Shown one piece after another: positions 1 through 6,627 of a DNA stretch of 7,048 bases. The first letter of the stretch is position 1. Each line of letters starts with the position of its first letter. The DNA comes from an uncultured Eubacteriales bacterium (GTDB lineage Bacteria > Bacillota > Clostridia > Oscillospirales > CAG-272): the NCBI GenBank assembly GCA_949878535.1, contig CATLAS010000041.1, positions 1 through 7,048 on the forward strand, read 5' to 3'. A program made the translations under genes and the position numbers. Under the pieces are notes generated by a model that saw only the letters and a list, made by a program, of their open reading frames with translations, did no database searches and was not told where the DNA came from.

Positions 1-1275
1 GTGATGGAATATGCCCAGTGTGCAGAAGAAATCTTGAACCGCAGCAGTCAAACGGCGGATCCAAAAGTTGAACAGGCAGTTGCCGAAATAATCCATGCTG
101 TGCAGACAGAGGGTGACAGCGCGCTGCTTGCTTATACAAAAAAGTTTGATCAGGCAGAGCTGGACAGCATTGCAGTAAGCGAGGAAGAAATTGACGAAGC
201 AGTTGCTTCTATGGATGATACATATTTGCAGATTTTGAAAGAAGCAAAAGAAAGAATCTGGAAATTTCACGCCAACCAAAAACGCAGCGGATTTGTCCTT
301 ACAGGAACGGCAGGAGAAGTGCTGGGACAGCGTGTGATTCCTATGGAACGGGTTGGGTTGTATGTCCCGGGAGGAACGGCAGCGTATCCTTCTTCCGTGC
401 TAATGAATTGTGTTCCGGCGCAGATTGCCGGAGTGGAAGAAATTGTTATGGTGACCCCTCCTGGTAAGGATGGAAAAATCAATCCGGTTATATTGGCGGC
501 TGCCAAAATTGGCGGCGTGAAGAAAATCTTTAAAGTGGGCGGGGCACAGGCAATTGCAGCGCTTGCTTACGGCACTCAGACTGTGCCACGGGTAGATAAA
601 ATTGTTGGTCCCGGCAACCGTTTTGTTGCAGAGGCAAAACGCCAGGTATTTGGCGCAGTTGCCATTGATATGATTGCTGGCCCCAGTGAGATTTTGGTGA
701 TTGCAGATGGGGCGTCCAATCCGACCTATGTTGCAGCGGACTTGCTGTCTCAGGCGGAGCATGATGTATGCGCTTCTGCAGTGCTTGTTACTGACAGTAA
801 GGTGTTGGCAGAGCAGGTGGCAGAAGAATTGGAACGGCAGATCCCGCTGCTGTCCAGACAGGAGATTGCCCGCAAATCCATAGACAATAACGGAAAAATT
901 ATTATTGCGGATTCCATTCGTCAGGCAGTGGAAATTTCCAACGCATTGGCTCCGGAGCACTTGGAAATCTGCACAGATTCTCCCTTCGATTATCTGGGGC
1001 AGGTTAAACATGCAGGCAGTGTGTTCCTTGGCAGATACTGCCCGGAAGCATTGGGCGACTATTTTGCAGGTCCCAATCACACTTTGCCGACCAGCGGAAC
1101 AGCACGGTTTTCCAGTCCGTTGTCTGTAGATGATTTTGTTAAGAAAACACAATTTACCTATTATACTAAAGAGGCTTTAGCGCCTGTATATGAAAAAGTC
1201 GGATATTTCGCAGATCAGGAAGGGCTTGGTGCGCACGCGAAATCCGCACGTATCCGTTTTGCAGAATCAAAATAA
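1..1275 (+). CDS. hisD: Histidinol dehydrogenase, probably lacking its first few codons
   Basis: Cytoplasmic zinc enzyme for the last two steps of histidine synthesis: it oxidises L-histidinol through the aldehyde to L-histidine with two NAD+. The 424 readable residues match the family along their whole length. Expected active-site residues are visible: Gln251 and His254 in LLSQAEH, the Glu319-His320 acid/base pair in LAPEHLEI, Asp353 in GDYFAG, His360 in GPNHTLPT and His412 near the end in GLGAHAKS. Gln251, His254, Asp353 and His412 correspond to the zinc and substrate ligands of the E. coli enzyme. The glycine-rich GLYVPGG and VGGAQAIAALAYGT segments are also typical. The reading frame is open from base 1, where GTG is followed directly by ATG. 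No upstream sequence is available to show a ribosome binding site, and the N-terminus is about 8 residues shorter than E. coli HisD, so I infer that a few codons lie outside the window. First gene seen of the operon, 15 nt before hisC. Confidence 0.97.
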   Translation: MMEYAQCAEEILNRSSQTADPKVEQAVAEIIHAVQTEGDSALLAYTKKFDQAELDSIAVSEEEIDEAVASMDDTYLQILKEAKERIWKFHANQKRSGFVLTGTAGEVLGQRVIPMERVGLYVPGGTAAYPSSVLMNCVPAQIAGVEEIVMVTPPGKDGKINPVILAAAKIGGVKKIFKVGGAQAIAALAYGTQTVPRVDKIVGPGNRFVAEAKRQVFGAVAIDMIAGPSEILVIADGASNPTYVAADLLSQAEHDVCASAVLVTDSKVLAEQVAEELERQIPLLSRQEIARKSIDNNGKIIIADSIRQAVEISNALAPEHLEICTDSPFDYLGQVKHAGSVFLGRYCPEALGDYFAGPNHTLPTSGTARFSSPLSVDDFVKKTQFTYYTKEALAPVYEKVGYFADQEGLGAHAKSARIRFAESK

Positions 1276-1290
1276 CTTGGGCGAGGGAAT

Positions 1291-2340
1291 ATGAGCAGAT
1301 TTTTAAGTCAGCGTTTTGCGGCGCTGGAACCATATACACCAGGGGAACAACCCCAAGATCGGGCGTATGTTAAATTGAACACAAACGAATCCCCCTATCC
1401 GCCATCTCAAAGAGTGCTGGAAGCGGTGAATGCGGAACAGATTTCCATGCTGAATCTGTATCCGGATCCCACTTGCCGTGTGTTGCGGGAAAAGCTTGCA
1501 GATACATATGGTGTGCAGGCAGAAAATGTATTTGTCACAAATGGATCAGACGACATTCTCAATATGTCTTTTATGGCGTTTTGTGACCGAGATCATGGAA
1601 TTGCCTTCCCGGATATTACATACGGATTTTACTCTGTGTATGGGCAATTGCACGATATCCCTTGTCGGGTGATTCCGCTTACAGAGGACTTTCAGATTCG
1701 TGTGTCCGACTATGTGGGGATCGGTTCTCATGTGATCATTGCAAATCCCAATGCACCTACAGGCATTGCTTTGACCTTAGAAGATATAGAAAAAATTGTG
1801 CAAAGCAATCAGGATCATGTAGTTATGATTGATGAGGCGTATGTGGATTTTGGCGCTGTTTCTGCACTACCGCTGCTCCGACAGTACAAAAACTTGCTGA
1901 TAATCCGGACATATTCCAAATCCCGTTCTCTTGCCGGCGCCAGACTTGGTTTTGCCATAGGCGATGCGGCGTTGATTGAAGATTTGGAACGAATTAAATA
2001 TTCTATGAATCCCTATGATATAAACCGACTCACACAAGTTGCAGGAATCGCCTGCCTGGAGTCAGATGATTACTATAAGACGAATGCAGAAAATATAATA
2101 CAGGTTCGTGAATATACCAAGAAGGCATTAGAGGACAGAGGTTTTGTGGTACTTCCTTCCAGTGCAAATTTTGTGTTTGCAAAAAAGCCGGGAACCACCG
2201 GAAAAGCACTGTATACACTCTTGCGGGAAAACGGCGTGCTTGTTCGGTGGTTTGACAAAGATCGCATTCGGGATTTTCTCCGCATCACCATCGGTACGCG
2301 TGAGCAAATGGACAAGCTGCTGCTTGTTTTAGACAAATGA
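1291..2340 (+). CDS. hisC: Histidinol-phosphate aminotransferase
   Basis: PLP-dependent fold-type I aminotransferase that converts imidazole acetol phosphate and glutamate to L-histidinol phosphate and 2-oxoglutarate (step 7). The 349 residues are the usual length. Visible motifs in order: LNTNESPYPPS (29-39), a usual N-terminal HisC signature; NLYPDP (55-60), with the tyrosine that reaches into the partner subunit's active site; ANPNAPTG (151-158), with Asn154 near the cofactor; DEAYVDF (181-187), whose Asp181 pairs with the PLP ring nitrogen; TYSKSRSLAGARLG (207-220), with Lys210 as the expected Schiff-base lysine; and Arg331 in FLRITIGT, which should bind the substrate. The ATG is preceded by a purine-rich GAGGG (1283-1287) at normal spacing. 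It sits 15 nt after hisD and 13 nt before hisB. The lysine motif has Ser-Arg-Ser where many HisC proteins have Ala-Phe-Gly, a variation I do not consider disabling. Assignment as HisC rather than another aromatic aminotransferase rests strongly on operon context. Confidence 0.96.
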   Translation: MSRFLSQRFAALEPYTPGEQPQDRAYVKLNTNESPYPPSQRVLEAVNAEQISMLNLYPDPTCRVLREKLADTYGVQAENVFVTNGSDDILNMSFMAFCDRDHGIAFPDITYGFYSVYGQLHDIPCRVIPLTEDFQIRVSDYVGIGSHVIIANPNAPTGIALTLEDIEKIVQSNQDHVVMIDEAYVDFGAVSALPLLRQYKNLLIIRTYSKSRSLAGARLGFAIGDAALIEDLERIKYSMNPYDINRLTQVAGIACLESDDYYKTNAENIIQVREYTKKALEDRGFVVLPSSANFVFAKKPGTTGKALYTLLRENGVLVRWFDKDRIRDFLRITIGTREQMDKLLLVLDK

Positions 2341-2353
2341 AGAGGGAACAAAT

Positions 2354-2941
2354 ATGAGAATCGGTACAATCAACAGAAAAACAAAAGAAACAGACATCCA
2401 ACTCAGATTATGTCTGGAGGGAAGCGGAAAGGCAGATGTGGACACGGGTGTGGGATTTTTGGATCACATGCTCACCTTATTTGCTTCACATGGACGGTTT
2501 GACCTTTCTCTTGCCTGCAAGGGAGATTTGCAGGTGGACTGTCACCATACTGTGGAGGATATCGGCATTTGTCTGGGAAAAGCGTTCAGTGAAGCGCTTG
2601 GCGATATGCGCGGGATTTACCGCTACGGTGATATTGTACTTCCTATGGATGAGGCGCTCATTTTGTGTGCTGCGGATTTTTCCGGACGTCCTTATTTGGG
2701 ATATACGGCGGAACTGCATACGGAAAAGGTTGGAACATTTGATACTGAGCTTGTGGAGGACTTTTTGCTGGCATTTGTGCGGAATGCAGGGTTGACGCTG
2801 CATGTACGGCAGCTTGCTGGCACGAACACGCATCATATTATTGAAGGAATATTCAAGGCTTTGGGGCGCACCATGCGCAGATGCGTTGCAATAGATCCAC
2901 AGATGGCAGGAGAAATTCCTTCAACCAAAGGGGTACTGTGA
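2354..2941 (+). CDS. hisB: Imidazoleglycerol-phosphate dehydratase, monofunctional
   Basis: Manganese-dependent enzyme that dehydrates imidazole glycerol phosphate to imidazole acetol phosphate (step 6); characterised family members assemble as 24-mers in the cytoplasm. The 195-residue length fits a dehydratase-only protein; the N-terminal HAD phosphatase domain of enterobacterial HisB is absent, and hisK at the operon end supplies that activity. Family signatures are plain: TGVGFLDHML (31-40), SHGRFDL (45-51), DCHHTVEDIGI (62-72) with metal-binding His64, His65 and Glu68, then GTNTHHIIEGIFKALGR (156-172) with His160, His161 and Glu164 from the internally duplicated half, and the usual C-terminal IPSTKG. 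The ATG at 2354 follows an AGAGGG (2341-2346) placed just after the hisC stop. Only 3 nt separate its stop from hisH, which suggests translational coupling. Confidence 0.97.
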   Translation: MRIGTINRKTKETDIQLRLCLEGSGKADVDTGVGFLDHMLTLFASHGRFDLSLACKGDLQVDCHHTVEDIGICLGKAFSEALGDMRGIYRYGDIVLPMDEALILCAADFSGRPYLGYTAELHTEKVGTFDTELVEDFLLAFVRNAGLTLHVRQLAGTNTHHIIEGIFKALGRTMRRCVAIDPQMAGEIPSTKGVL

Positions 2942-2944
2942 GAT

Positions 2945-3562
2945 ATGATAGCAATCATTGATTATGGCGTTGGGAATTTATTTTCTTTAAAATCGTCATT
3001 TGCCTATATCGGCGAAGAGGCGATTGTGACCGGTGACCAGAAAAAAATTGCGGAATGTGATCGAATCATTCTTCCCGGAGTAGGCGCATTTGGCGATGCT
3101 GCAAATAAGCTGCGGGCAGCAGAGTTGGATCAGGTAGTGATTCAGGAGTCGAAAAAAGGGAAACCCCTTTTGGGAATTTGCCTGGGGATGCAGTTGCTTT
3201 TTGATAAAAGTTTGGAGTATGGGGAGCATGCGGGGCTGGGATTGATTCCCGGAGCGGTTGTTCCTATGCGCGGAGTGGTGCCGGCAGAATATAAGGTGCC
3301 GCACATTGGGTGGAATGCGCTGCAGTTTCCCGAGGATAAGCCGCGCAGTGCGCTGTACAAAAACGTCCGCGAAGGGGAGCATGTGTATTTTGTACATTCG
3401 TATTATGCCGATCATTGCGACCAGTGGGTAAGTGCGTTTACAGAATACGGCGCACAGATTACGGCGTCTGCAGAAAATGGAAACGTGTTTGGAACCCAGT
3501 TCCACCCGGAAAAAAGTGGCACAGTCGGATTGAAAATTTTAAAGGCATTTTGCGAAATTTAA
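2945..3562 (+). CDS. hisH: Imidazole glycerol phosphate synthase, glutaminase subunit
   Basis: Class I glutamine amidotransferase that hydrolyses glutamine and passes ammonia through a tunnel to its partner HisF. The heterodimer makes imidazole glycerol phosphate and AICAR (step 5). At 205 residues it is normal in length. The catalytic triad is visible: Cys79 in LLGICLGMQLL, and His187 and Glu189 in GTQFHPEKSG. The N-terminal IAIIDYGVGNL (2-12), the PGVGAFG segment (44-50) near the oxyanion strand, and YFVHSYY (148-154) are typical HisH features and separate it from other triad glutaminases such as TrpG or PabA. The start lies 3 nt after the hisB stop; its ribosome binding site would be AAAGGGG at 2927-2933, inside hisB, and is weaker and more distant than those of the neighbours, so re-initiation after hisB is plausible. 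The partner gene hisF is two genes downstream, with hisA between. Confidence 0.97.
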   Translation: MIAIIDYGVGNLFSLKSSFAYIGEEAIVTGDQKKIAECDRIILPGVGAFGDAANKLRAAELDQVVIQESKKGKPLLGICLGMQLLFDKSLEYGEHAGLGLIPGAVVPMRGVVPAEYKVPHIGWNALQFPEDKPRSALYKNVREGEHVYFVHSYYADHCDQWVSAFTEYGAQITASAENGNVFGTQFHPEKSGTVGLKILKAFCEI

Positions 3563-3577
3563 ATCAATATGGAAGAT

Positions 3578-3583
3578 GGAGAG
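3578..3583 (+). promoter_or_regulatory. Ribosome binding site that fixes the hisA start
   Basis: GGAGAG ends 8 nt before the ATG at 3592. It supports that start over the in-frame ATG at 3415, which would add 59 residues unlike HisA and overlap hisH by about 150 nt. Confidence 0.8.
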
Positions 3584-3591
3584 AATCGAGC

Positions 3592-4314
3592 ATGAATTTA
3601 TTTCCTGCAATTGACTTATATGAAGGAAAAGCGGTGCGTCTGGTAAAAGGTGACTATGCACAGATGACCGTTTACAGCGAAAACCCAGAAGAATTGGGTG
3701 TTGCTTTTCACTGTGCCGGTGCTGAGTATCTGCATACCGTTGATTTGGAAGGTGCCAAAGACGGGACAACGCCCAATCTGGAAACAGTGCAGAAACTGGT
3801 ACAGACTAGTGGGCTGAAGGTGCAGGTTGGCGGTGGAATCCGCAGCCCGGAGATTGTACGTCGTTATTTGGATGCCGGCGTGTACAGAGTGATTATTGGT
3901 ACAGCCGCAGTGACCGATCCGGAGTTTTTGCAGGATATGGTGGAGACGTATGGCAAGCAGATTGCTGTAGGCGTGGATGTGCGGGACGGTATGGCGGCGA
4001 TTCGCGGCTGGCAGGAACAAAGTGAGCTCACCTGTGACGCACTGTTTGCACGGTTGACGAAGGCGGGCGTACAGACGGTAATTTGCACAGATATATCCAA
4101 GGACGGTATGCTTGCCGGTCCGAACATGGAAATGTATAAAGACCTTTCAGAAAAATATAAGGTGCGTTTGATTGCTTCCGGCGGAATTACAACGTTGGAT
4201 GATGTGAAGAAGCTGCGGGATATGGATTTGTACGGCGCGATTTTGGGCAAATCCATTTATACTGGTTCCATTGATCTTGCCGCTGCCGTGTTGGCTTGCC
4301 GGGGCGTGCTTTAA
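3592..4314 (+). CDS. hisA: ProFAR isomerase (HisA)
   Basis: Phosphoribosylformimino-5-aminoimidazole carboxamide ribotide isomerase, a single-domain beta/alpha barrel that carries out the Amadori rearrangement of ProFAR to PRFAR (step 4). The 240 residues fit the family. Both catalytic aspartates are present: Asp8 in FPAIDLYEGKAVRL at the end of strand 1 and Asp129 in VGVDVRDG at the end of strand 5. The two substrate phosphate sites, a trace of the ancient half-barrel duplication, appear as QVGGGIRS (78-85) with IGTAA (102-106), and ASGGI (195-199) with GAILGKSIYTG (215-225). TDISKDGMLAGPN (166-178) and the GW pair at 139-140 are further HisA hallmarks. The ATG at 3592 was chosen because the protein then begins MNLFPAIDL as expected and a GGAGAG lies 8 nt upstream. 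The gene lies 29 nt after hisH and 16 nt before its paralogue hisF. I see no PriA-like features; the neighbours indicate a histidine-specific enzyme. Confidence 0.97.
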   Translation: MNLFPAIDLYEGKAVRLVKGDYAQMTVYSENPEELGVAFHCAGAEYLHTVDLEGAKDGTTPNLETVQKLVQTSGLKVQVGGGIRSPEIVRRYLDAGVYRVIIGTAAVTDPEFLQDMVETYGKQIAVGVDVRDGMAAIRGWQEQSELTCDALFARLTKAGVQTVICTDISKDGMLAGPNMEMYKDLSEKYKVRLIASGGITTLDDVKKLRDMDLYGAILGKSIYTGSIDLAAAVLACRGVL

Positions 4315-4318
4315 TTTT

Positions 4319-4323
4319 GGAGA
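4319..4323 (+). promoter_or_regulatory. Ribosome binding site that fixes the hisF start
   Basis: GGAGA starts just after the hisA stop and ends 7 nt before the ATG at 4331. It supports that start over the in-frame ATG at 4271, which would overlap the end of hisA and prefix 20 residues not expected in HisF. Confidence 0.8.
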
Positions 4324-4330
4324 TGCGGAA

Positions 4331-5089
4331 ATGATAACAAAACGGATTATCCCTTGTCTGGATGTGCGGGACGGTCGTGTGGTGAAGGGCGTAAATTTTT
4401 TGGATGTAAATGATGTTTCGTCTCCGATTACATTGGCGAAATATTATAGTGAAAACGGGGCGGATGAATTGGTGTTCTATGATATCACCGCTTCTTTTGA
4501 GGGAAGGCAGCTTTTTACAAACATTCTAACGGAAGTTGCCAGCCAGATTTTTATTCCCCTGACAGTCGGCGGTGGAATTAACACGGTGGATGACTTTGAT
4601 CGGGTTTTGAAGTGCGGCGCGGATAAGGTCAGCGTCAACTCTGGTGCAATTCGGAATCCCGGATTGATTCCTGCGGCTGCGAAAAAATATGGAGATCAGT
4701 GCGTAGTATTGTCTGTGGATGTACGGCGCGTTGACGGAAAGTTTACTGTTTTTGCAAAAGGTGGCAGGGAGAATACCGGCATTGACGCATTGGAGTGGAT
4801 TCGGCAGGGTGTGGAAAACGGCGCCGGTGAGATAGTGCTCAACAGTATCGATACGGACGGCGTAAAAGAAGGATTTGATCTGGAAATGCTGGCTGCTGTA
4901 TGCGATATTGTGGATGTGCCAGTAATTGCTTCTGGCGGTGCCGGCTGCATGGAGGATTTTACCCGTTTGTTTACACAAGTGCCGAAGGTGGATGCAGGAC
5001 TGGCGGCGTCTATCTTCCACTTTGGAGAAGTGTCGATTCATGATTTAAAGGAAAAGCTGCTGAGTGACGGCATTAATGTCCGGGTGTAA
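4331..5089 (+). CDS. hisF: Imidazole glycerol phosphate synthase, cyclase subunit
   Basis: Beta/alpha-barrel synthase that combines PRFAR with ammonia delivered by HisH to give imidazole glycerol phosphate, plus AICAR that returns to purine synthesis (step 5). At 252 residues it is of usual length. The catalytic pair is Asp11 in IPCLDVRDGRVVKG and Asp130 in VVLSVDVRR; Lys19 follows in strand 1. Other hallmarks are ELVFYDITASFEGR (46-59), the phosphate-binding TVGGGI (78-83), ADKVSVNSGA (97-106), LNSIDTDGVKEG (170-181), ASGGAG (200-205) and LAASIFHFGE (224-233). The loop after strand 1 reads LDVNDVSSP (24-32), whereas the Thermotoga-like form is ENLRDSGDP; this may be a lineage variant. The 759-nt frame starts at the ATG at 4331, behind GGAGA. 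It lies 16 nt after hisA and 29 nt before hisIE. Confidence 0.97.
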   Translation: MITKRIIPCLDVRDGRVVKGVNFLDVNDVSSPITLAKYYSENGADELVFYDITASFEGRQLFTNILTEVASQIFIPLTVGGGINTVDDFDRVLKCGADKVSVNSGAIRNPGLIPAAAKKYGDQCVVLSVDVRRVDGKFTVFAKGGRENTGIDALEWIRQGVENGAGEIVLNSIDTDGVKEGFDLEMLAAVCDIVDVPVIASGGAGCMEDFTRLFTQVPKVDAGLAASIFHFGEVSIHDLKEKLLSDGINVRV

Positions 5090-5107
5090 AATAATTTGAA
5101 AATATTT

Positions 5108-5112
5108 GGAGG
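5108..5112 (+). promoter_or_regulatory. Strong ribosome binding site for hisIE
   Basis: GGAGG ends 6 nt before the ATG at 5119, in the 29-nt AT-rich gap after hisF. It is the closest to the anti-16S consensus of the sites in this operon and fixes the hisIE start. Confidence 0.8.
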
Positions 5113-5118
5113 CAAACA

Positions 5119-5766
5119 ATGCATATTGATACAGAAAAGCTAAAATTTGATGAAAAGGGATTGATTCCCGCAGTTGTGATCGACAGCAGAACAAACAAGG
5201 TTCTGACAGTTGCATATATGAACCGGGAGAGTCTTGCAATTAGCCTGGAAGAGAAACGCACCTGCTTCTGGTCACGCTCCAGACAGGAACTTTGGAGAAA
5301 GGGCGAAACCTCTGGGAATGTGCAGCATATTGTGCGCATTGACACTGACTGCGACTGTGATGCTCTGACGGTATATGTATTGCCGGAAGGACCCGCCTGC
5401 CATACCGGTGAAGAATCCTGCTTCTTCAATTCGGTATATGAAGGAGAAGAACCGTTTTCCCTGAATGCTTTGATGCGGCTGATTGAGGGAAGAAAGACAG
5501 AAAAGAAGGAGGGTTCATATACTACCTATCTTTTTGAAAAGGGAATTGACAAAATTCTGAAAAAGGTGGGTGAAGAATCCACAGAAGTAATCATTGCAGG
5601 AAAAGCGGATGATCATGCGGAAGTGATTTATGAGATTTCCGACCTGACTTACCATGTACTTGTGCTGATGGTGCAGATGGGAATTTCCATTGATGAGATT
5701 TATAAAGAATTGGCTTCCCGTCATGTAATTGATCACAAAGTAAAGCAGGAGAAGATGACGAAATGA
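5119..5766 (+). CDS. hisI: Bifunctional PR-AMP cyclohydrolase / PR-ATP pyrophosphohydrolase
   Basis: Fused HisIE protein that performs steps 2 and 3: the C-terminal domain hydrolyses phosphoribosyl-ATP to phosphoribosyl-AMP, and the N-terminal domain then opens the adenine ring. HisI spans about residues 1-108: VAYMNRESL (31-39), [19 protein letters not shown] (49-67), DTDCDCDAL (75-83) and [13 protein letters not shown] (91-103). Cys78, Cys94 and Cys101 should bind zinc, while Asp77, Asp79 and Asp81 form the magnesium site. HisE, a MazG-like all-alpha domain, spans about 115-205, with [14 protein letters not shown] (149-162) and YEISDLTYH (171-179) supplying the metal-binding acids Glu152, Glu153, Glu156, Glu172 and Asp175. 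The total of 215 residues is usual for the fused form. Its stop overlaps the hisK start in ATGA, so the two genes are probably translationally coupled. The gene is also written hisIE or hisI/hisE. Confidence 0.96.
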   Translation: MHIDTEKLKFDEKGLIPAVVIDSRTNKVLTVAYMNRESLAISLEEKRTCFWSRSRQELWRKGETSGNVQHIVRIDTDCDCDALTVYVLPEGPACHTGEESCFFNSVYEGEEPFSLNALMRLIEGRKTEKKEGSYTTYLFEKGIDKILKKVGEESTEVIIAGKADDHAEVIYEISDLTYHVLVLMVQMGISIDEIYKELASRHVIDHKVKQEKMTK

Positions 5767-6581
5767 CGTCTCGTTCCAATCTGCATACTCATACTGTTTA
5801 TTGCGATGGAAAAAATACGGCAGAAGAATTGATTCTGCGCGCTATTGAACTTGGCTGGGAATCTATCGGATTTTCCGGTCATGCATATACGGCATGTGAT
5901 ACGGCTTACTGCATGTCCAGAGAAAACACAGTTTTATATCGGCAGGAGATATTGGCGCTGCGTAAAAAGTATCGGGATGCAATTCAGATTTATCTGGGTA
6001 TTGAGCAGGATTTGTTTTCTGACGTGCCCGACTATCCATACGATTACCGTATCGGCAGTACGCACTATTTGTTATGCAGTGACGGCGCATATGTACCGGT
6101 GGATGATTCCGCCGAGATTATGGCTGGGGCTGTAGAGCGTTATTTTGGCGGAGATTATTATAAATATGCGCAGGCGTATTACCAGCAGATTGCAGATGTT
6201 GCCAAGGTGACTGGATGCGACATAGTAGGGCATTTCGATTTAATTACGAAATTCAACGAAGGCGGTCGATTCTTTGATGAATCGGACGTGCGATACCGAA
6301 CTGCCGCTGTCATGGCGATGGAGCAGGTTGTGCAGACATGTCCGCTGTTTGAAATCAATACAGGCGCTATGCTGCGCGCAGGACGATCTGTCCCGTATCC
6401 GGCGGCGTTTTTGCTGCGGGAGTTATGTCGATTGGGCGGGTCGGTGATTATTACCAGCGACTGTCATCAGGCAAAGGGATTGGACTGGGCATTTGAGCAG
6501 GCTGTGGAGCTTGCAAAGACTTGCGGATTTCGATATGGTAAGGTTCTGCGTGACGGCGCGTTTGTGGATATAGTGCTTTAA
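5763..6581 (+). CDS. hisK: Histidinol-phosphatase, PHP family (HisK/HisJ type)
   Basis: Metal-dependent phosphatase of the polymerase and histidinol phosphatase (PHP) superfamily that converts L-histidinol phosphate to L-histidinol (step 8), the substrate of HisD. The 272 residues show the full set of nine expected metal ligands: His8 and His10 in NLHTHT, Asp15 in YCDGK, His40 in GFSGHA, Glu81 in GIEQD, His101 in GSTHYL, His157 in VGHFDL, and Asp233 and His235 in TSDCHQ. DTAYCMS (46-52) after the His40 motif and EINTGAM (197-203) are also typical of histidinol-phosphatases rather than the PHP domains of DNA polymerases. The start overlaps the hisIE stop by 4 nt, with AGGAG (5747-5751) inside hisIE as ribosome binding site. 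It is the last gene of the operon and complements the dehydratase-only HisB. The name hisJ is used for the Bacillus homologue. Confidence 0.94.
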   Translation: MTSRSNLHTHTVYCDGKNTAEELILRAIELGWESIGFSGHAYTACDTAYCMSRENTVLYRQEILALRKKYRDAIQIYLGIEQDLFSDVPDYPYDYRIGSTHYLLCSDGAYVPVDDSAEIMAGAVERYFGGDYYKYAQAYYQQIADVAKVTGCDIVGHFDLITKFNEGGRFFDESDVRYRTAAVMAMEQVVQTCPLFEINTGAMLRAGRSVPYPAAFLLRELCRLGGSVIITSDCHQAKGLDWAFEQAVELAKTCGFRYGKVLRDGAFVDIVL

Positions 6582-6590
6582 ATAGAATAT

Positions 6591-6626
6591 AAAAGCAGCC
6601 TTTCCTTTAGAGGAAAGGCTGCTTTT
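6591..6626. terminator. Rho-independent terminator, probably bidirectional
   Basis: Perfect inverted repeat: left arm AAAAGCAGCCTTTCCT (6591-6606), 4-nt loop TTAG, right arm AGGAAAGGCTGCTTTT (6611-6626). The 16-bp stem has a GC-containing core and ends in four T on the + strand; read on the - strand it ends TTTTATATT, a somewhat longer U-rich tail. It begins 9 nt after the hisK stop and ends 1 nt before the stop codon of the converging - strand gene, so it is placed to end both transcripts. Confidence 0.93.
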
Positions 6627-6627
6627 G

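Noticed and set aside
400..1152. 250-codon open frame on the - strand inside hisD
   Set aside because: It lies wholly antisense to a well-conserved gene, has an unnatural composition rich in Cys, Arg, Asn and His, and shows no recognisable domain. It is a by-product of hisD codon use.
2996..3505. 169-codon open frame on the - strand inside hisH
   Set aside because: Antisense to hisH, with no domain, and it reads as low-plausibility protein. The same reasoning applies to the antisense frames at 4526-5041 and 3616-4020.
3530..3570. Possible internal promoter near the end of hisH, with TTGAAA at 3530
   Set aside because: The region is AT-rich, but no good -10 box falls 16-18 nt downstream; the nearest candidate, TTAAAT at 3559, is too far away.
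3415..3591. N-terminal extension of hisA by 59 residues
   Set aside because: It would overlap hisH in another frame and encodes sequence rich in Arg, Lys and Trp unlike any HisA; the ATG at 3592 has a good ribosome binding site and gives the canonical N-terminus.
4271..4330. N-terminal extension of hisF by 20 residues
   Set aside because: It overlaps the end of hisA. The internal ATG at 4331 starts MITKRIIPCLDV exactly as HisF proteins do and has GGAGA 7 nt upstream.
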